Shown: in pieces, positions 8,023 through 17,130 of the stretch
Layout: each line of letters starts with the position of its first letter
Numbering within the stretch: position 1 is the stretch's first letter
Position numbers and translations under genes: made by a program
The notes under the pieces: model-generated
Databases searched by the model: none
What the model was told of the DNA's origin: nothing
Seen by the model: only the letters and a program-made list of their open reading frames with translations
From: Cupriavidus basilensis
GTDB lineage: Bacteria; Pseudomonadota; Gammaproteobacteria; Burkholderiales; Burkholderiaceae
Direction of reading: 5' to 3'
Length of the DNA stretch: 64,000 nt
Assembly: GCF_000832305.1 (NCBI RefSeq)
Contig: NZ_CP010536.1
Coordinates: 1,364,001 to 1,428,000 of the forward strand

Positions 8023-9234
8023 ATGAAACTCAAGCTTAACCGCCACGGTGCAACGCAAGTTGGCCGTGCCGCCCTGGTCTTGCCCGTGCTAGTGGCAAGC
8101 GCGTTGTCCGGTTGCAGCAGCATCAATGACGCGATGGCGCCCGACAAGATCGACTACAAGTCCGCTGCCAAGCGCACCTCCACGCTGGACGTGCCGCCGG
8201 ACCTGACCAAGATCGAAGGCGACCGCCGCTACTCCGTGCCGGATCAGAACGGCACGTCCACCTTGTCGACCTACAACCAGTCGAACAAGGTCGTGCAGCA
8301 GCAGGTGGGCGCCGAGAACGTGCTGCCCTCCACGCAAGGCATCCGCATGGAGCGCGATGGCAACCAGCGCTGGCTGGTGATCAGCAACGGCATGCCGGCG
8401 GACAAGCTGTGGCAGTCGATGCGTGAATTCTGGCAGGAGAGCGGTTTCCTGCTGGTGCAGGACTCGCCAGAGACCGGCATCATGGAAACCGACTGGGCCG
8501 AGAACCGCGCCAAGATCCCGCAGGATTTCATCCGCAACACGATCGGCAAGGTTTTCGACGGGCTGTACTCGACGTCCGAGCGCGACAAGTTCCGCACGCG
8601 CTTGGAGCGCTCGCAGAACGGCAGCCTGGAAGTCTTCATCAGCCACCGTGGCGCGCAGGAGCAACTGACCGGCATCGACAAGTCGACCACGACCTGGACG
8701 CCGCGCCCCTCCGATCCCGAGCTGGAGGCCGAATTCCTTTCGCGCTTCGCGCAGCGCCTGGGGGTGCAGAAGGAGCAGGCCGACCGCATGGCCAAGAACC
8801 CCGCCTCGCCGGTAGCCGCCGCCGCCGCGGGCGCCACTGCCGCAAAGGGTGCAGCGCCTAGCGCCAATGCCAGCCTGACACAGGTCAATGGCAGCCAGGC
8901 ACTGCAGTTGTCCGAGCCGTTCGACCGTGCCTGGCGCTCGGTCGGCCTGGCGCTGGACCGCGTGAACTTTACGGTGGAAGACCGGGACCGCGCGCAAGGC
9001 CTGTACTACGTGCGCTATGTCGATCCGCGCGACACCGTGGACAACCGCGGTTTCTTCTCCAAGCTGTTCACCAAGACCGGCACCGAGGACGGCAAGAAGG
9101 CGAAGAAGTATCGCGTGGCACTGAAGGGTGATGGCACCGGCACGACCGTGACGGTGCAGAACGATGCGGGCCAGCCGGAAGGCACCGAAGTCGGCAAACG
9201 CATTCTTTCGCTGCTCGACGAGCAACTGCGCTGA
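8023..9234 (+). CDS. bamC: outer-membrane assembly lipoprotein BamC
   Basis: 403 residues. The N-terminus is a lipoprotein signal with lipobox LSGC, Cys near residue 31. The mature protein has the DVPPDLTKIEGDRRY segment that in BamC binds BamD, then two helix-grip domains (about 110-240 and 290-400) joined by an Ala-rich linker. It is a component of the BAM complex that inserts beta-barrel proteins. A GTG six bases upstream is an alternative start. The position after dapA supports the call. Confidence 0.9.
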   Translation: MKLKLNRHGATQVGRAALVLPVLVASALSGCSSINDAMAPDKIDYKSAAKRTSTLDVPPDLTKIEGDRRYSVPDQNGTSTLSTYNQSNKVVQQQVGAENVLPSTQGIRMERDGNQRWLVISNGMPADKLWQSMREFWQESGFLLVQDSPETGIMETDWAENRAKIPQDFIRNTIGKVFDGLYSTSERDKFRTRLERSQNGSLEVFISHRGAQEQLTGIDKSTTTWTPRPSDPELEAEFLSRFAQRLGVQKEQADRMAKNPASPVAAAAAGATAAKGAAPSANASLTQVNGSQALQLSEPFDRAWRSVGLALDRVNFTVEDRDRAQGLYYVRYVDPRDTVDNRGFFSKLFTKTGTEDGKKAKKYRVALKGDGTGTTVTVQNDAGQPEGTEVGKRILSLLDEQLR

Positions 9235-9313
9235 CCGGCATGCGGGTCACGCAAACCACCCCGCGGCGCCCGGCCGCGAGGTGGCTCGCCGGGCTGCCAG
9301 GGGAGGCGGGCGC

Positions 9314-10102
9314 ATGATGCGCTTTGCCTTCCTCGGTAGCGGCAGCGAGGGCAATTCCCTGTTGATCGAGTCGCAAGAGGGCACCACCACGACCAGGGTG
9401 TTGCTCGATTGCGGCTTCGGCATTCGCGAAACCGCGCGGCGGCTGGAGCGGCTCGGCATCACGCCGGATCAGCTCGATGCCGTGCTGGTTACCCACGAGC
9501 ACGGCGATCATGTCGGCTCGGCTTACGCCTTTGCTTCCCGTCACGACCTGCCGGTACATACCAGCCACGGCACCTGGCTTGCCACCTCGCACATGCGCGG
9601 GGCGGACAAGGCCGACGTACGCGTGTGTGGTGCCGACCATCCGTTGGTGATCGGCGGCCTTCACATCCTCCCTTACACCGTGCCGCACGATGCGCGGGAG
9701 CCGTTGCAGTTCGTGCTAAGTGACGGCGACGCCCGTCTGGGCGTGCTGACCGATGCCGGCATGGAGACGCCTTACGTTACCGCGCGGCTGGCGGGGGTGC
9801 ATGCCCTGGTGCTGGAATGTAACCACGATCGGGAGATGCTGCGCAATTCCGCCTACCCGTATTCACTCAAGCAGCGCATTGGCGGCGATTTTGGCCACCT
9901 TGCCAATGAAGTGGCGGCCGGCATCCTGGAGCGAGTGGCGCATGCCGGGCTGCAGCGCGTGGTGGCCGCGCACCTGAGCCAACAGAACAATACCCGGGAG
10001 CTGGCCACCCAGGCACTGGCCTCGGTGCTGGGGGTGTCGTCAGGCGACATCCTGGTGGCGGACCAGCACGAAGGGCTGGGCTGGCAGCCGGTCAGGGCCT
10101 GA
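9314..10102 (+). CDS. MBL-fold metallo-hydrolase (YycJ-like)
   Basis: 262 residues. The metallo-beta-lactamase signature THEHGDHVGS (HxHxDH) lies near residues 60-66, later ligands are in YTVPHDA and LTDAG, and VAAHLSQQNNT supplies the last His. This architecture matches YycJ/WalJ-type DNA-end or nuclease-like MBL proteins. A GGGAGG ribosome-binding site ends 8 bases before the ATG, with a second ATG immediately after. It follows bamC by 79 bp and may be co-transcribed. Confidence 0.85.
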   Translation: MMRFAFLGSGSEGNSLLIESQEGTTTTRVLLDCGFGIRETARRLERLGITPDQLDAVLVTHEHGDHVGSAYAFASRHDLPVHTSHGTWLATSHMRGADKADVRVCGADHPLVIGGLHILPYTVPHDAREPLQFVLSDGDARLGVLTDAGMETPYVTARLAGVHALVLECNHDREMLRNSAYPYSLKQRIGGDFGHLANEVAAGILERVAHAGLQRVVAAHLSQQNNTRELATQALASVLGVSSGDILVADQHEGLGWQPVRA

Positions 10103-10155
10103 GGCGGGGCCGGCAACACGCCGGCGAAGCCTGCAGGCGTAAAAGCTACGGACGT

Positions 10156-10185
10156 AAAAAAGCCGACCCGAAGGTCGGCTTTTTT
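10156..10185. terminator. bidirectional rho-independent terminator
   Basis: AAAAAAGCCGAC, a short loop, and GTCGGCTTTTTT form a perfect hairpin flanked by A- and T-runs. It can end both the MBL-fold gene (plus) and the small lipoprotein gene (minus). Confidence 0.88.
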
Positions 10186-10200
10186 ATCGGTCGAGACCGA

Positions 10201-10434
10201 TTACTGCTTAGCAGCCGGAGCCGATGCGTCAGCAGCCGGTGCCGAAGCGTCAGCGGCAGCAGCCGGAGCCGATGCGTCAGCAGCGGGAGCAGCAGCCGGA
10301 GCCGATGCTTCAGCCGGAGCGGCAGCAGCCGGAGCCGAAGCTTCCGGTGCCGGAGCAGCGGCTTCTTCTTTCTTGCCGCAAGCGGCGAGAGCAACGGCGG
10401 CGAGCAGCGATGCGATCAGGAGAGACTTCTTCAT
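10201..10434 (-). CDS. small Ala/Pro-rich lipoprotein with ASAPA repeats
   Basis: 77 residues. MKKSLLIASLLAAVALAAC is a textbook lipoprotein signal with Cys at 19. The mature part starts GKKEEAAAP and then consists almost entirely of about five copies of (D/E)ASAPA(A), encoded by imperfect tandem DNA repeats. No enzymatic domain is present. It is probably an extended, disordered tether in the periplasm or on the outer membrane. Similar short repeats are common in Cupriavidus/Ralstonia lipoproteins, but the function is unknown. It has its own terminator downstream and a palindromic upstream region. Confidence 0.75.
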   Translation of the reverse strand: MKKSLLIASLLAAVALAACGKKEEAAAPAPEASAPAAAAPAEASAPAAAPAADASAPAAAADASAPAADASAPAAKQ

Positions 10435-10475
10435 TGTTCGTCCTTTAACTTTAATAACAGAAAAACAGGCGATGA

Positions 10476-10493
10476 ATAATTACCGGTAATTAT
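10476..10493. promoter_or_regulatory. perfect 18-bp palindrome ATAATTACCGGTAATTAT
   Basis: A 9-bp perfect inverted repeat with no spacer lies 42 bases upstream of the lipoprotein ATG. Its AT-richness contrasts with the surrounding GC-rich DNA. On the minus strand GATAAT could double as a -10 box, so the site may be an operator overlapping the promoter. Confidence 0.5.
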
Positions 10494-10633
10494 CGCTCTT
10501 GAACTGCAAAATAGAGGCTCTCCCGGGTGCCGACAAATGCAGTGGTACACAGTACTAGCCAGCCGGTGATTATATCCGCGTTTTCCCGGCTTGTGTAGCG
10601 CTGTCTTTTCCTGTTTTTGGTTGTTACGGATTA

Positions 10634-11842
10634 TTACAGCGAAGCGGGTCCGAATTGCAGCCAGCCCTCCAGCGCCCAGTGATGGAAAGTTTCCATCAGA
10701 TCCGGCAGATCCGCGCAGGCAGTCACTTCCGCGGCGCTCAGGCAGCGCTGGTCCGCCAGCAGGCGCAGCCAGCGCGCCAGCGCCGAGGGCGGCTCGTATG
10801 CTTCGCCATTGATAAAGAAATGGGTGCGGTCATACAACGCAATCGATCCCGGCGCAAGCACGACGCCGTGAGACAGGGCGAGTTTGTTGTATTTCTTCAG
10901 CGCGATTTCGGATATTTCCGCAAACTCCACGCTTGGCTTGGGCTCGGAGAGATGCGCACCCAGAAACTCCGAGACCATGCTACCCGACCAACGGAGGGCA
11001 CTGAGTTTCTCGGTCACCGCTCGCACCATCTGGGCCGGCAGTTGGGCCGGATGTGCCGTTGCCGGCTCACCGGCATCCGCGTAGCGCCCGTTCAGATCCT
11101 CGTTGTCCTCGACCGTTTCCGAGAGCCAGGCCAGGAAGTGCCCCGCCAGTTCGCGGTAGGCCGGTGCGCGAAAGCCGATCGAATACGTCATGCACTCGCC
11201 GTCAGCCACGCCGTCGTGGGCATACTGAGGTGGCAGGTAGAGCATATCGCCTGGTTCCAGCACCCATTCTTCTTCGGCCGTGAAGTCCGCCAGGATCTTG
11301 AGTGGCAGGTCAGGGACCAGATCGAGCTTGGTCTGGGACGAGATGCGCCAGCGGCGCCGGCCCGATACTTGCAACAGAAAAACGTCGTAAGAATCGAAGT
11401 GCGGACCCACGCCGCCGCCGTCGGTGGCATAGCTGACCATCAGGTCGTCCAGGCGCGCATCCGGGACGAAACGGAATTGCCCCAGCAAGTCTGCGGCTGC
11501 ACTATCGTGGAGGTTAACGCCCTGCACCAGCAGCGACCATTGACGGGCTTTCAGCGAGGGCAGGTTATCGGCGGCGAAGGGACCTTGTTCGAGCTTCCAG
11601 CGGTTGCGAAAGTGCGACACCAGGCGCGACTCGACGTCGTCGCGGTCGGCCAGTTGGAAAAGCGACTCGCGCGATACCGGCGGCACGATTCCCGGTACGG
11701 CTTGTCGAACCAGCAGGGGTTTGCGGTGCCAGATATCGCGCATGAAAGCAGCTGGCGTCATGCCACCCAGGAGGGTGAGCGGCGCGTCAGGATCGACGGG
11801 GCCGGGGGGCAAGGCCTGCGCGTATAATGCGGAATCGTTCAT
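10634..11842 (-). CDS. roxA: cupin/JmjC ribosomal-protein hydroxylase (RoxA/YcfD-like)
   Basis: 402 residues. An Fe(II)/2-oxoglutarate oxygenase family whose E. coli member hydroxylates an Arg of ribosomal protein L16. The iron ligands are seen as GPHFDSYD (HxD) and, later, QYAHDG. The 2-oxoglutarate-side Arg is likely within SGRRRWRI. The N-terminal GGMTPAAFMRDIWHRKPLLVR and C-terminal winged-helix-like segment match YcfD. The gene diverges from slyD with only 11 bases between start codons. Confidence 0.85.
   Translation of the reverse strand: MNDSALYAQALPPGPVDPDAPLTLLGGMTPAAFMRDIWHRKPLLVRQAVPGIVPPVSRESLFQLADRDDVESRLVSHFRNRWKLEQGPFAADNLPSLKARQWSLLVQGVNLHDSAAADLLGQFRFVPDARLDDLMVSYATDGGGVGPHFDSYDVFLLQVSGRRRWRISSQTKLDLVPDLPLKILADFTAEEEWVLEPGDMLYLPPQYAHDGVADGECMTYSIGFRAPAYRELAGHFLAWLSETVEDNEDLNGRYADAGEPATAHPAQLPAQMVRAVTEKLSALRWSGSMVSEFLGAHLSEPKPSVEFAEISEIALKKYNKLALSHGVVLAPGSIALYDRTHFFINGEAYEPPSALARWLRLLADQRCLSAAEVTACADLPDLMETFHHWALEGWLQFGPASL
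11823..11828 (+). promoter_or_regulatory. consensus TATAAT box inside roxA, probable slyD promoter
   Basis: A perfect TATAAT on the plus strand lies within the first codons of the divergent roxA gene, 26 bases before the slyD TTG start. The -35 region is not recognisable. Transcription from here would leave a leader of about 20 nt carrying GGAG. Confidence 0.5.
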
Positions 11843-11853
11843 GGAGTCAAGAA

Positions 11854-12387
11854 TTGAAAATCGCTAAGAACACGGTGGTATCCGTGGTGTACAAGCTGTC
11901 GGATGCGCAGGGCAATCTGATCGAGGAGTCGGATGAGCCGATGGTTTACTTGCACGGCGGATATGATGGCACGTTCCCCAAGATCGAGGAAGCGCTCGAA
12001 GGCCATGAGGCCGGCTTCGAAACCCAGTTGCAGCTCGAGCCCGAGGAAGCCTTCGGCGATTACGACGCCGATATGGTCAAGGTAGAGCCGCGCGACCGTT
12101 TCCCCGAGCCGCTGGAAGTCGGCATGCAGTTCGAAGGCGTGCCCGAAGACGGCGACGACGAAGACTCGATCATCTACACCGTGACCGATGTGGCTGAAGA
12201 CAAGGTGGTGCTGGATGGCAACCACCCGCTGGCCGGCATGGCGCTGCGTTTCTGGCTGCAGGTAGCGGAAGTCCGCGAAGCCACGGGTGACGAAGTGCAG
12301 CACGGCCACGCGCATGGCGCCTCGGGCATCGAAGTCGTGGACGAAGATGAGGACGACGAAGGCGACAGCAGCCGCACGCTGCACTGA
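11854..12387 (+). CDS. slyD: FKBP-type peptidyl-prolyl isomerase SlyD
   Basis: 177 residues. The FKBP domain is split by an insert-in-flap domain: YLHGGYDGTFPKIEEALEG, EEAFGDYDADMV and HPLAGMALRFWLQV are the hallmarks. The enzyme isomerises prolyl bonds and acts as a chaperone; the E. coli protein also delivers nickel. The C-terminal tail HGHAHG plus an acidic run is a short metal-binding version of the longer E. coli tail. A TTG start at 11854 is chosen because GGAG lies 7 bases before it and it gives the MKIAKNTVVSVVYKL N-terminus; an in-frame ATG at 11827 overlaps roxA. Confidence 0.9.
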   Translation: MKIAKNTVVSVVYKLSDAQGNLIEESDEPMVYLHGGYDGTFPKIEEALEGHEAGFETQLQLEPEEAFGDYDADMVKVEPRDRFPEPLEVGMQFEGVPEDGDDEDSIIYTVTDVAEDKVVLDGNHPLAGMALRFWLQVAEVREATGDEVQHGHAHGASGIEVVDEDEDDEGDSSRTLH

Positions 12388-12428
12388 GTGCGCCACGCGC
12401 GCGCGCCCTCGCGGAAGGTCCCACGAAT

Positions 12429-12455
12429 AAAGCCGGCATCGCCGGCTTTTTCTTT
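12429..12455 (+). terminator. rho-independent terminator after slyD
   Basis: AAAGCCGGC-ATC-GCCGGCTTT followed by TTCTTT, located between the convergent slyD and metallophosphoesterase genes. Confidence 0.85.
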
Positions 12456-12482
12456 GTGCTTGCGGAGTTGGGCTGACGCCAT

Positions 12483-13541
12483 TTATTCCGCCTCGGGGCC
12501 ATCCTTGAGCGTGACCTCGAACAGCGACGGCGACCCCGGCGTGATCACCAGTTCGGTGTACTGGCCGGGCGCACCGCTTGGCAACACCACGCGGGAGACG
12601 TTGCGCAGCGTCTTGCCGCTGGCGTCTTTCAGTGGCGTGTCGACGCCGAAGCCGCCCTGGCCGGTATGCACCAGCAGGACCTGGCCCCGGTAGCGCCCGG
12701 CCAGCTCGCGCAACTGGCGCTTGAACTCCAGGAAGCCATCGCGCGCGCGCCGGCGCAGGAAGCCGTCGAACAGGGAGGGCTTGCCACGCTGCTCCCAGCC
12801 GTTGCCGAACTGCGGGTCGGCATGCATGAGCAGCACGATGCCGGGCAGGTTCTGCTGCTGCGCCAGCGAAAACGCGCGCGCCAGCCATTGGCGGTTGGCC
12901 TCGCGGCGATCCTCGAACTCGCCGTTGCGCCCGCCCTCCGAGCGATAGTGATTGTTGTCGCCCGGCAGGTTCAACCCCACCAGCATGACGCGCCCGGCAC
13001 GCCAGCGCACGTTTTCCCGATAGCTGCGAAAGGTAGCTTGTTCGGATTGCCGCATCAGCGGCAGCACCCGCTGGCCCAGCGTGGTATCGGCCGGATAGAA
13101 CAGCTCGCGCAGGCGGTTCAGCCGCTCCACCGCATCGAAGCGCCCGTTGGCGGCGCGAGCGCATTCCGCCCAGTCGGTTTCGCCAGGCAGGTAGACGAGC
13201 GGCAGCGGCGACTGGTCGAGTAGCCGCTGGCGAGCGGAAAGCAGGGTGTCGCCGCAGGATTCGGTATCGCCCTTGATGCCGCCCAGATGGACGACAAACT
13301 CCAGCCGGCGCGCAGCCAGGAAATCGAGCAGGCGGGCAGTGCCGGCTTCGGCGGCCGGCCACTGCGGCTGGTCGGCGACCAGGGCCACGCGTGTCGTTTC
13401 GGTGGCTGGAACCGGAGCCGGAACCCGGGCGCGGTTCGCCTGCGCCTGGCCCGGCGGCGCAGGCAGCGCCAGCAGCACGCCCAGCATGGCCAGTGCGGCC
13501 AGGCGCCGCCTGCGCGGGTGCGCGATCCCGGTTGGTGTCAT
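12483..13541 (-). CDS. exported metallophosphoesterase-like protein
   Basis: 352 residues starting with a basic n-region and a hydrophobic signal ([22 protein letters not shown]), so probably periplasmic. The remainder resembles calcineurin-like phosphoesterases: [26 protein letters not shown] (GDxxW-like), [25 protein letters not shown] and VHTGQGGFG. Several canonical metal ligands are changed (LGGIKGD for GDxxD, PGETDW for GNHD, MHADP for HxH), so catalysis is doubtful. Its start overlaps the mutS stop by 4 bases (ATGA). Confidence 0.7.
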   Translation of the reverse strand: MTPTGIAHPRRRRLAALAMLGVLLALPAPPGQAQANRARVPAPVPATETTRVALVADQPQWPAAEAGTARLLDFLAARRLEFVVHLGGIKGDTESCGDTLLSARQRLLDQSPLPLVYLPGETDWAECARAANGRFDAVERLNRLRELFYPADTTLGQRVLPLMRQSEQATFRSYRENVRWRAGRVMLVGLNLPGDNNHYRSEGGRNGEFEDRREANRQWLARAFSLAQQQNLPGIVLLMHADPQFGNGWEQRGKPSLFDGFLRRRARDGFLEFKRQLRELAGRYRGQVLLVHTGQGGFGVDTPLKDASGKTLRNVSRVVLPSGAPGQYTELVITPGSPSLFEVTLKDGPEAE

Positions 13542-16249
13542 GCGGTGGCTACGGCATCCTTGGCGAGCGCGCGCAGCCGATAGAGCGCGTCGAGCGCGTC
13601 GCGCGGCGTCAGGCTGTCCGGGTCGAGCTCGGCCACCGCATCTAGCAAGGCGGCTTGCTGCACGGAAATCGCGTTGACGGGTTGGCCATTGCCTTCATTG
13701 CCTTCGCCTTCGCTTTGTTCCAGGTAGTCGTCGTCATCGTCCGAGGGCGAGGGCGGCGCGGCGAACAGGTCCAGTTGCGGCGTGGGCGTGGCGTGCGCCG
13801 ACTGTTGCTCCAGCCAGGCCAGGTGTTTGCGCGCGGCACGGATCACCGGCTGCGGCACGCCTGCCAGCTGCGCCACCTGCAGGCCGTAGCTCTGGCTGGC
13901 GGGGCCGTCCTGCACCGCATGCAGGAAGACGATGCCGTCGCCATGCTCGACCGCGGACAGGTGGACATTGGCCGCCTGCGTGAACTCCTGCGGCAGTTGC
14001 GTCAGCTCGAAATAATGGGTGGCAAACAGCGTATGGCTGCGGTTATGCGCCAGCAGGTGCCGCGCGATCGCCCACGCCAGCGCGAGGCCGTCGAAGGTCG
14101 ACGTGCCACGGCCGATCTCGTCCATCAGCACCAGGCTGGCCGGCGTGGCGTTGTGCAGGATGCTGGCGGCCTCGGTCATTTCCACCATGAAGGTGGAGCG
14201 CCCGCCCGCGAGGTCGTCGGCGGCGCCGATGCGGGTGAAGATGCGGTCGATCGGGCCGATCACCGCGCGCCGCGCCGGTACATAGGCGCCCACGCAGGCC
14301 AGCAGCACGATCAGCGCGGTCTGGCGCATGAAGGTCGATTTACCGCCCATGTTCGGGCCGGTGATCAGCAGCAGCTTGCGCGCTTCGGTCAACTGGCAAT
14401 CATTGGCGATGAACGGCACGGATTCCGCGGCGAGCTGGCCCTCCACGACCGGATGGCGGCCCTGGGTCAGGTCGATCACGTTTTCCGCGACGCGCTCGGG
14501 CTGGGTCCAGTCCAGCGTCTGCGCGCGCTCGGCCAGCGCCGCGAGGACGTCCAGGCGCGCCAGCGCGCCGGCGACCCGCTGCAACTCGCCGATATGCGGC
14601 AGCAACTGCTGGAGCAATGCCTCGTACAGTTGCTTCTCGCGCACCAGCGCGCGGTCTTGCGCGGACAGGGCCTTGTCCTCGAAGACCTTGAGCTCGGGCG
14701 TGATGTAGCGCTCGGCGTTCTTCAGCGTCTGGCGGCGGCGGTAGTCGTCGGGGACCTTGTCGGCCTGGCCATTGGTCACCTCGATATAGAAGCCATGCAC
14801 GCGGTTGTATTCCACGCGCAGGTTGGCGATGCCGGTGCGGGTGCGCTCGCGGGCTTCCAGGTCGACCAGGAACTGGCCGCAGTTCTCCGAGATATCGCGC
14901 AGCTCATCGAGCGTGGCATCGTAGCCACGGGCGATCACGCCGCCGTCGCGGATCACGGTGGCCGGCTCCGGCGCCACCGCGCTGGCCAGCAGGGCATGGC
15001 ATTCCCAGGGCACCGCCAGTTCCGTCAGCGTCTGGTTGAGCAACGGCGCGGCATCGTCGGCGCGCAGGCAGGCCTGCACGTCGGGCAGGGCGCTCAGCGT
15101 GTCGCGCAGCGAGGACAGGTCGCGCGGGCGCGCATTCATCAGGGCCAGGCGTGCGGTAATGCGTTCCACGTCCGACAGCCGGCGCAGCGCAGCGCGCAGC
15201 GCATCGGTGCCTTGGTCGATCAGCGCGCCGATGGCCTGCTGGCGTGCCTGCGGGATGGCGCTGTCGCGCAGCGGATGGTGCAGCCAGTGGCGCAGCAGGC
15301 GGCTGCCCATGGCGGTGGCGCAGGTGTCCAGCAGCGAGAACAGCGTCGGCGACTCGCCGCCGCGCAGGGTCTCGGTCAGCTCCAGGTTGCGCCGCGTGGC
15401 GGTGTCCAGGCCAACGAATTCGGATTCGCGCTCGACCGTCACGCCCTTCACATGGCGCAGCGACTGCCCTTGGGTGGAGGCCGCGTAGTTCAGCAGCGCG
15501 CCGGCTGCGCCGAGCGCCGCGCCCAGCCCGGCACAGCCAAACGGATCGAGGCTGGCCACGCCGAGCTGCTCGCGCAGGCGGCGGGTGCCGGCTTCCTGGT
15601 CGAAATGCCATTCCGGCAGCCGGGTGCGTGCGCACTCCAGCGCAGGCAGCTCGATGCCATCGGCATACAGCAGCTCCGCCGGGCGGATCCGCTCCAGTTC
15701 GCGGCCGAGTTGCGCCACCTCGCACTCCATCAGGCGCAGCTCGCCGCTAGCCAGGTTGAGCCAGGCCAGCCCGGTCTTGCTCACGCCGCGGCGCGTGGTT
15801 TGCTGGTGCACCGCCATCAGGTAGGTATCGACCTTGTCCGGCAGCAGTGCCGCGTCGGTCAGCGTGCCCGGCGTGACGATGCGCACCACCTTGCGCTCCA
15901 CCGGCCCCTTGCTGGTGGCCGGGTCACCGATCTGCTCGCAGATCGCCACCGATTCACCCAGCTTGACCAGCCGCGCGAGGTACTGGTCCACCGAATGAAA
16001 GGGGATACCGGCCATGCGGATTGGCACGCCGTTGGAGCTGCCGCGCGAAGTCAGGGTGATGTCGAGCAGGCGCGAAGCCTTTTCGGCATCGTCGTGGAAG
16101 AGCTCGTAGAAGTCGCCCATCCGGTAGAACAGCAAGGTGTCCGGATGGTCGGCTTTCAGGCCGAGGTACTGCGCCATCATGGGCGTGTGCTTTTCCGCGC
16201 TGCCGGCCTTGGGCTCGGTCTTGGCGGACTGTCGGGGTTCTACGGACAT
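13538..16249 (-). CDS. mutS: DNA mismatch repair protein MutS
   Basis: 903 residues. It recognises mismatches and recruits MutL. The N-terminal clamp motif [12 protein letters not shown] carries the intercalating Phe/Glu. The Walker A is [13 protein letters not shown], and Walker [17 protein letters not shown] with the downstream FATHYFELT is intact. An acidic linker ([10 protein letters not shown]) precedes the C-terminal tetramerisation part. The ATG at 16249 has AGAGGATT upstream. A longer open frame exists but is not MutS-like. Translation is coupled to the phosphoesterase gene. Confidence 0.97.
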   Translation of the reverse strand: MSVEPRQSAKTEPKAGSAEKHTPMMAQYLGLKADHPDTLLFYRMGDFYELFHDDAEKASRLLDITLTSRGSSNGVPIRMAGIPFHSVDQYLARLVKLGESVAICEQIGDPATSKGPVERKVVRIVTPGTLTDAALLPDKVDTYLMAVHQQTTRRGVSKTGLAWLNLASGELRLMECEVAQLGRELERIRPAELLYADGIELPALECARTRLPEWHFDQEAGTRRLREQLGVASLDPFGCAGLGAALGAAGALLNYAASTQGQSLRHVKGVTVERESEFVGLDTATRRNLELTETLRGGESPTLFSLLDTCATAMGSRLLRHWLHHPLRDSAIPQARQQAIGALIDQGTDALRAALRRLSDVERITARLALMNARPRDLSSLRDTLSALPDVQACLRADDAAPLLNQTLTELAVPWECHALLASAVAPEPATVIRDGGVIARGYDATLDELRDISENCGQFLVDLEARERTRTGIANLRVEYNRVHGFYIEVTNGQADKVPDDYRRRQTLKNAERYITPELKVFEDKALSAQDRALVREKQLYEALLQQLLPHIGELQRVAGALARLDVLAALAERAQTLDWTQPERVAENVIDLTQGRHPVVEGQLAAESVPFIANDCQLTEARKLLLITGPNMGGKSTFMRQTALIVLLACVGAYVPARRAVIGPIDRIFTRIGAADDLAGGRSTFMVEMTEAASILHNATPASLVLMDEIGRGTSTFDGLALAWAIARHLLAHNRSHTLFATHYFELTQLPQEFTQAANVHLSAVEHGDGIVFLHAVQDGPASQSYGLQVAQLAGVPQPVIRAARKHLAWLEQQSAHATPTPQLDLFAAPPSPSDDDDDYLEQSEGEGNEGNGQPVNAISVQQAALLDAVAELDPDSLTPRDALDALYRLRALAKDAVATA

Positions 16250-16695
16250 GCAATCCTCTCGGGCGGCTCTGGCGAAACCGCCTGTTTTCGGGTACTCCGG
16301 CGGCCCGCGGGCCTGGCGCGGCGTGCGCGGCAGGCACCGTGGATGGGCGGGCGCGGATAAAACCGGCATTTTACTGCGAGCCGGGCACCGAAGGGGGCTG
16401 AGGGGGCTGAGGGGGCAGGATGGGGGAGTGGCGCGGGAGGGACCGGGCAGGCCGCCAAGGCGGCTTTTCGGCTTTTGCCCCGCTGCGGGCTGTGCTGTGC
16501 TCAGGTGTCGACATAGCCGCCATGCGCCGCGCCGCAGCCCGTTCGACCGTGACGGATGTTTACAAAAAAAATACGCGGCCATCCGTCTCTTTACAGCATC
16601 TTTGCGGGATCCGAACTTATATGGAATCGTGATGACCGGCAGATACACGCCGGCGGTGAAACGATCGAAGATCGAGACAAGGGAAGGGGTTCGAC
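16250..16695. other. 446-bp intergenic region with a G-quadruplex motif
   Basis: This lies between divergent mutS and the universal stress gene. A TAAAAT hexamer on the minus strand (16368-16373) could be the mutS -10 box. Four runs of five G follow at 16393-16426. An A-run with TTTACA-like sequence around 16558-16590 may belong to the stress-gene promoter. No coding capacity was recognised. Confidence 0.5.
16393..16426 (+). other. G-quadruplex-forming motif, four G5 runs
   Basis: GGGGG runs at 16393, 16402, 16411 and 16422, separated by CTGA, CTGA and CAGGAT. This fits the strictest G4 pattern. It lies about 145 bases upstream of mutS on the strand that serves as template for mutS. Confidence 0.6.
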
Positions 16696-17121
16696 ATGCT
16701 GAGAGTTCTGGTACCCGTCAACGGCTCCGCGCACGCGCTGGATGCTGTGCGTCATGCTGCCTTCATGTTCCGGGACCGCTGTGTGTCCGAGGTAGTCCTG
16801 CTCAATGTCCAGCCGCCGCTGGAGTCCGGCCGCGCTTCGGCCTTTCACTCGCTGGCCGCCTTGCGCAAGCTGGAGGCGGCGAGCGGCGAGGCTGCGCTGC
16901 GCGATGCACGCAGCATCCTGGACGACGCCGGGGCCAGCTATGTGGCGCAAATCAAGGTGGGCGACGTGGCGCAGACCATTGCGCGGGCGGCGGCCGCGAA
17001 CGACTGCGATGCCATCGTGATGGGCACTGCCGGGCGCACGGCGGTTGGCGCGCTGCTGGCGGGCCGGTTGACCAACAAGCTGATACGCATGTCACGTGTA
17101 CCGGTGACGCTGGTCAAGTAG
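16696..17121 (+). CDS. universal stress protein (UspA family)
   Basis: 141 residues forming one Usp domain. The N-terminal strand [20 protein letters not shown] has Asn where many Usps have the ATP-contacting Asp. The C-terminal glycine-rich motif [20 protein letters not shown] resembles the G-2x-G-9x-G ATP-binding signature, with Arg after the last Gly. A GGAAGGGG ribosome-binding site precedes the ATG. The gene converges on an APC permease whose C-terminus is also cytoplasmic, with 9 bases between stops. Confidence 0.87.
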   Translation: MLRVLVPVNGSAHALDAVRHAAFMFRDRCVSEVVLLNVQPPLESGRASAFHSLAALRKLEAASGEAALRDARSILDDAGASYVAQIKVGDVAQTIARAAAANDCDAIVMGTAGRTAVGALLAGRLTNKLIRMSRVPVTLVK

Positions 17122-17130
17122 GCCGCGCGA

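Noticed and set aside
13655..16360. 901-residue open frame opposite mutS
   Set aside because: It is antisense to a gene with all MutS motifs and shows no domain of its own. Long antisense frames are common in GC-rich DNA.
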